14,467 nucleotides of DNA from Actinomycetota bacterium (GTDB taxonomy: Bacteria; Actinomycetota; Acidimicrobiia; IMCC26256; PALSA-610), in NCBI GenBank assembly GCA_005779345.1, contig SXJQ01000027.1:1-14467 (forward strand), given 5' to 3'. The position numbers were made by a program, and so were the translations under genes. The notes beneath the pieces are model-generated. The model was not told the DNA's origin. It did no database searches and saw only the letters and a program-made list of their open reading frames with translations. Positions 13,914 to 14,467 of this stretch are shown here, one piece after another (within the stretch, counting starts at the first letter, position 1; each line of letters starts with the position of its first letter).

Positions 13914-13947
13914 GCTAGGCAGACCAGCTCCCCCGAAAGGACGGTCC

Positions 13948-14415
13948 ATGCCCACGCTTTCGATCGGCGACAAGGCACCCGCGATCTCGCTCACCGACCA
14001 GCACGGTTCGACCGTGAAGCTGTCGCAGTTCAAGGGGCAGCGCGTCGTCGTCTACTTCTACCCGAAGGCCGACACGCCCGGATGCACGACGCAGTCGTGC
14101 GCGCTCAGCGAAGCGCTGCCGCAGTTGAAGAAGCTGAACGCGGTGGTGCTCGGCATCTCGCCCGACGCGCCGGCCAAACAACTGAAGTTCGACGAGAAGT
14201 ACGCGCTCGGCTTCCCGCTCCTCGCCGACACCGAGCACACCGTCGCCGAGGCCTACGGCGTGTGGGGCGAGAAGGTCAACTACGGCCGCAAGTACATGGG
14301 GATCATCCGCAGCGCGTTCGTGATCGACGAGAAGGGCAAACTCGCCGGCGTGTTCTACAAGGTGAGCCCGAAGGACACTGTTCCGAAGGCCACCAAGGCA
14401 CTCGCCGGCGAGTAG
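13948..14415 (+). CDS. bcp: Thioredoxin-dependent peroxiredoxin, BCP/PrxQ type
   Basis: This 155-residue thiol peroxidase reduces hydrogen peroxide and organic hydroperoxides at the expense of thioredoxin in the cytoplasm. Its length is typical of BCP/PrxQ. The active-site segment YFYPKADTPGCTTQSC (residues 36-51) holds the peroxidatic Cys46 and, five residues later, Cys51, the resolving cysteine of the PrxQ subtype. A conserved Arg/Phe region follows in GIIRSAFVID. The start is ATG 13948, with AAGGA at 13937-13941 giving 6-base spacing; a longer in-frame form from 13912 would overlap the divergent MFS gene. The gene stands alone on the plus strand and is followed by hairpins that may terminate it. 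Confidence 0.94.
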   Translation: MPTLSIGDKAPAISLTDQHGSTVKLSQFKGQRVVVYFYPKADTPGCTTQSCALSEALPQLKKLNAVVLGISPDAPAKQLKFDEKYALGFPLLADTEHTVAEAYGVWGEKVNYGRKYMGIIRSAFVIDEKGKLAGVFYKVSPKDTVPKATKALAGE

Positions 14416-14418
14416 CGC

Positions 14419-14449
14419 GACCGCTCCAAACCCTCTTCATTGAGCGGTC
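14419..14449 (+). terminator. Hairpin downstream of the peroxiredoxin gene
   Basis: GACCGCTC (14419-14426) pairs perfectly with GAGCGGTC (14442-14449), an 8-bp stem with a 15-base loop, starting 4 bases after the stop codon. No T-run follows directly. It may act together with the next hairpin. Confidence 0.45.
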
Positions 14450-14450
14450 C

Positions 14451-14467
14451 GGCGTGCTCAGCACGCC
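14451..14467 (+). terminator. Second hairpin at the window edge
   Basis: GGCGTGC (14451-14457) and GCACGCC (14461-14467) form a perfect 7-bp stem with loop TCA. The window ends at the last stem base, so a following T-run cannot be seen. Its compact GC-rich shape fits an intrinsic terminator for the peroxiredoxin gene or for a convergent gene beyond the edge. Confidence 0.5.

Noticed and set aside
1..14467. Mobile elements, CRISPR arrays, tRNA or rRNA genes
   Set aside because: No transposase motifs, terminal inverted repeats, spaced direct repeats or tRNA-like cloverleaf arms were recognised by eye.

Overview
The window is high-GC, densely packed bacterial DNA. Genes are separated by 0 to 35 bases or overlap by 4, GTG starts are frequent, and Shine-Dalgarno starts sit beside one possible leaderless start. 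The gene content (dTDP-rhamnose operon with a long-type RmlA, two Tat-signal proteins, a DUF1800/DUF1501 pair, an LmbE-type deacetylase, a PrxQ peroxiredoxin) fits an actinobacterium. My best guess is a member of the Acidimicrobiia (Ilumatobacter-like), but this is inference from gene style, not from a marker gene. No RNA genes, CRISPR arrays, insertion sequences or phage genes were seen.

Layout. (1) 2-160 (+): the 3' end of an isocitrate dehydrogenase gene. (2) 174-4482 (-): a Tat-signal repeat protein followed by rmlA, rmlC, rmlB and rmlD, the four enzymes that make dTDP-L-rhamnose from glucose-1-phosphate. (3) 4566-8609 (+): a four-gene unit with a small HIT-like metal-binding protein, a divergent FGGY sugar kinase, a sphingosine-1-phosphate-lyase-like PLP enzyme and an LmbE/PIG-L deacetylase. 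(4) 8635-11293 (-): a DUF1800-DUF1501 operon in which only the DUF1501 protein carries a Tat signal. (5) 11294-11463: a spacer with a 9-bp tandem repeat and possible hairpins. (6) 11464-13913 (-): an MFS transporter with a soluble N-terminal domain, overlapping an SMP-30/gluconolactonase gene. (7) 13948-14415 (+): a PrxQ/BCP peroxiredoxin, followed by hairpins that reach the window edge.

How they fit together. The rml genes supply activated rhamnose for a cell-surface glycan; no glycosyltransferase is in view. The MFS-lactonase pair looks like uptake plus lactone hydrolysis of a sugar-type compound. The most interesting part is the plus-strand unit. Its deacetylase, kinase and phospho-amino-alcohol lyase could run as amide hydrolysis, phosphorylation and retro-aldol cleavage. 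That is the same order of chemistry as eukaryotic ceramide breakdown (ceramidase, sphingosine kinase, S1P lyase), but the first two steps would use unrelated enzymes. The substrate is unknown and the pathway is a hypothesis.
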